Assembly (NCBI GenBank): GCA_963170055.1
Contig: CAUJGJ010000074.1
Coordinates: 37,001-101,000 of the forward strand
Source: Halisarca cf. caerulea
Lineage: Eukaryota > Porifera > Demospongiae > Chondrillida > Halisarcidae
Length of the DNA stretch: 64,000 nucleotides
Direction of reading: 5' to 3'
Below are positions 63,893 through 64,000 of this stretch, piece by piece (positions within the stretch are counted from its first letter, which is position 1; each line of letters begins with the position of its first letter). Under the pieces are notes generated by a model, which saw nothing but the letters and a program-made list of their open reading frames with translations, ran no database searches and was not told where the DNA came from. The translations under genes and the position numbers were made by a program.

Positions 63893-64000
63893 CCAAATAT
63901 TTGTATTAACACAAGCATATCGAATGCTACACAAATACGCCCACAGCACTTCAGAAACTTCATGCGTGTCCACTGGGAATGTGCATGGTGCTAGTACCAA
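63893..64000 (+). repeat. Start of a third 18-monomer unit, cut by the window end
   Basis: One E monomer and the first four bases (CCAA) of the next. It matches 62021 onward, so the array continues past 64,000. Confidence 0.85.

Larger units (their letters stand above)
1..64000. repeat. 104-bp tandem satellite array filling the window
   Basis: Every part of the window aligns to one 104-bp monomer. Plus-strand landmarks in order are the core CCAAATATTGG, a block reading AACACTACACAAATACGCCC or a close variant, CTTCAGAAACTTCATGTGTG, then CCACTGGGAATGTGCGTGG and GTGCTAGTG leading into the next core. 64,000/104 gives about 615 monomers. The array is minus-oriented up to about 11,567 and plus-oriented after it. 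I found no stretch of unrelated sequence, so no gene-free gap needs separate description. Long tandem arrays with higher-order structure are typical of centromeric and other heterochromatic satellites; the exact location and species cannot be told from sequence alone. Confidence 0.98.

Noticed and set aside
1..64000. CRISPR-like regular repeat spacing
   Set aside because: The whole 104-bp period is repeated; there are no unique spacers between short conserved repeats, and no cas genes.
1..64000. CENP-B box
   Set aside because: I looked for the pattern TTCG, four bases, A, two bases, CGGG on both strands in the monomer types and found no match. Short TTCG occurrences (for example near 22467) lack the rest. 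This was by eye and not exhaustive.
1..64000. Telomeric repeats near the array
   Set aside because: No run of TTAGGG, TTAGG or related units is present on either strand.
1..64000. Internal 52-bp half-monomer (dimeric origin of the 104-bp unit)
   Set aside because: The two 52-bp halves of a type A monomer show no convincing similarity when compared by eye.
1..64000. TEAD-like (GGAATG) and CSL/RBPJ-like (TGGGAA) motifs in CCACTGGGAATGTG
   Set aside because: Six-base matches are expected by chance and are repeated only because the monomer is repeated; there is no independent support for binding.

Overview
The whole 64 kb window is satellite DNA. I see no gene, RNA gene, transposon or unique sequence from the first base to the last. 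It is a head-to-tail array of a 104-bp monomer, roughly 615 copies, about 45% G+C in a typical copy, and it runs off both ends of the window. This is eukaryotic heterochromatin of the kind found at centromeres, near telomeres or on sex chromosomes. I do not recognise the family and cannot name the organism or the chromosomal site.

Layout. (1) Left arm, 1 to about 11,567: monomers lie on the minus strand (orientation defined by the right part). They form large higher-order repeats (HORs): a 3,293-bp unit of 32 monomers present twice (about 462-3754 and 3755-7047), then a 6-monomer duplication and a unit of about 1.8 kb. (2) About 11,555-11,579: the array flips strand inside the core motif of a monomer. 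(3) About 11,580-13,587: plus-strand, divergent and irregular monomers with several internal deletions. (4) 13,588 to about 18,157: three copies of a 1,454-bp unit (14 monomers; the first copy has 16). (5) About 18,158-21,359: 9- to 13-monomer units with small indels. (6) 21,360-64,000: a much more uniform domain. From 23,645 to the end the monomer phase does not change: every core I checked falls at 37 plus a multiple of 104, about 388 monomers with no net gain or loss of a base.

In the uniform domain I read the monomers as about ten types, A to J, plus variants A2, B2, C2 and I2, recognised by fixed diagnostic bases. HORs are built by reshuffling these types: a 13-monomer module G-H-I-A2-B2-J-A-B-C2-I2-A-B-C recurs seven times. 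Around it are an 18-monomer unit (1,872 bp), a 13-monomer unit (1,352 bp), two 8-monomer modules (832 bp) and a 7/8-monomer unit (B-C-D-E-F-G-G with an optional third G).

The most notable sequence property is a dyad in the monomer: two 15-bp arms around a 3-bp centre, matching at 13 of 15 positions in types C, D and J. The core of this dyad is intact in some types and broken in others in a fixed order, and the single orientation switch of the array lies exactly in it. A role as a protein-binding or hairpin-forming element is inference; the array itself is directly seen.
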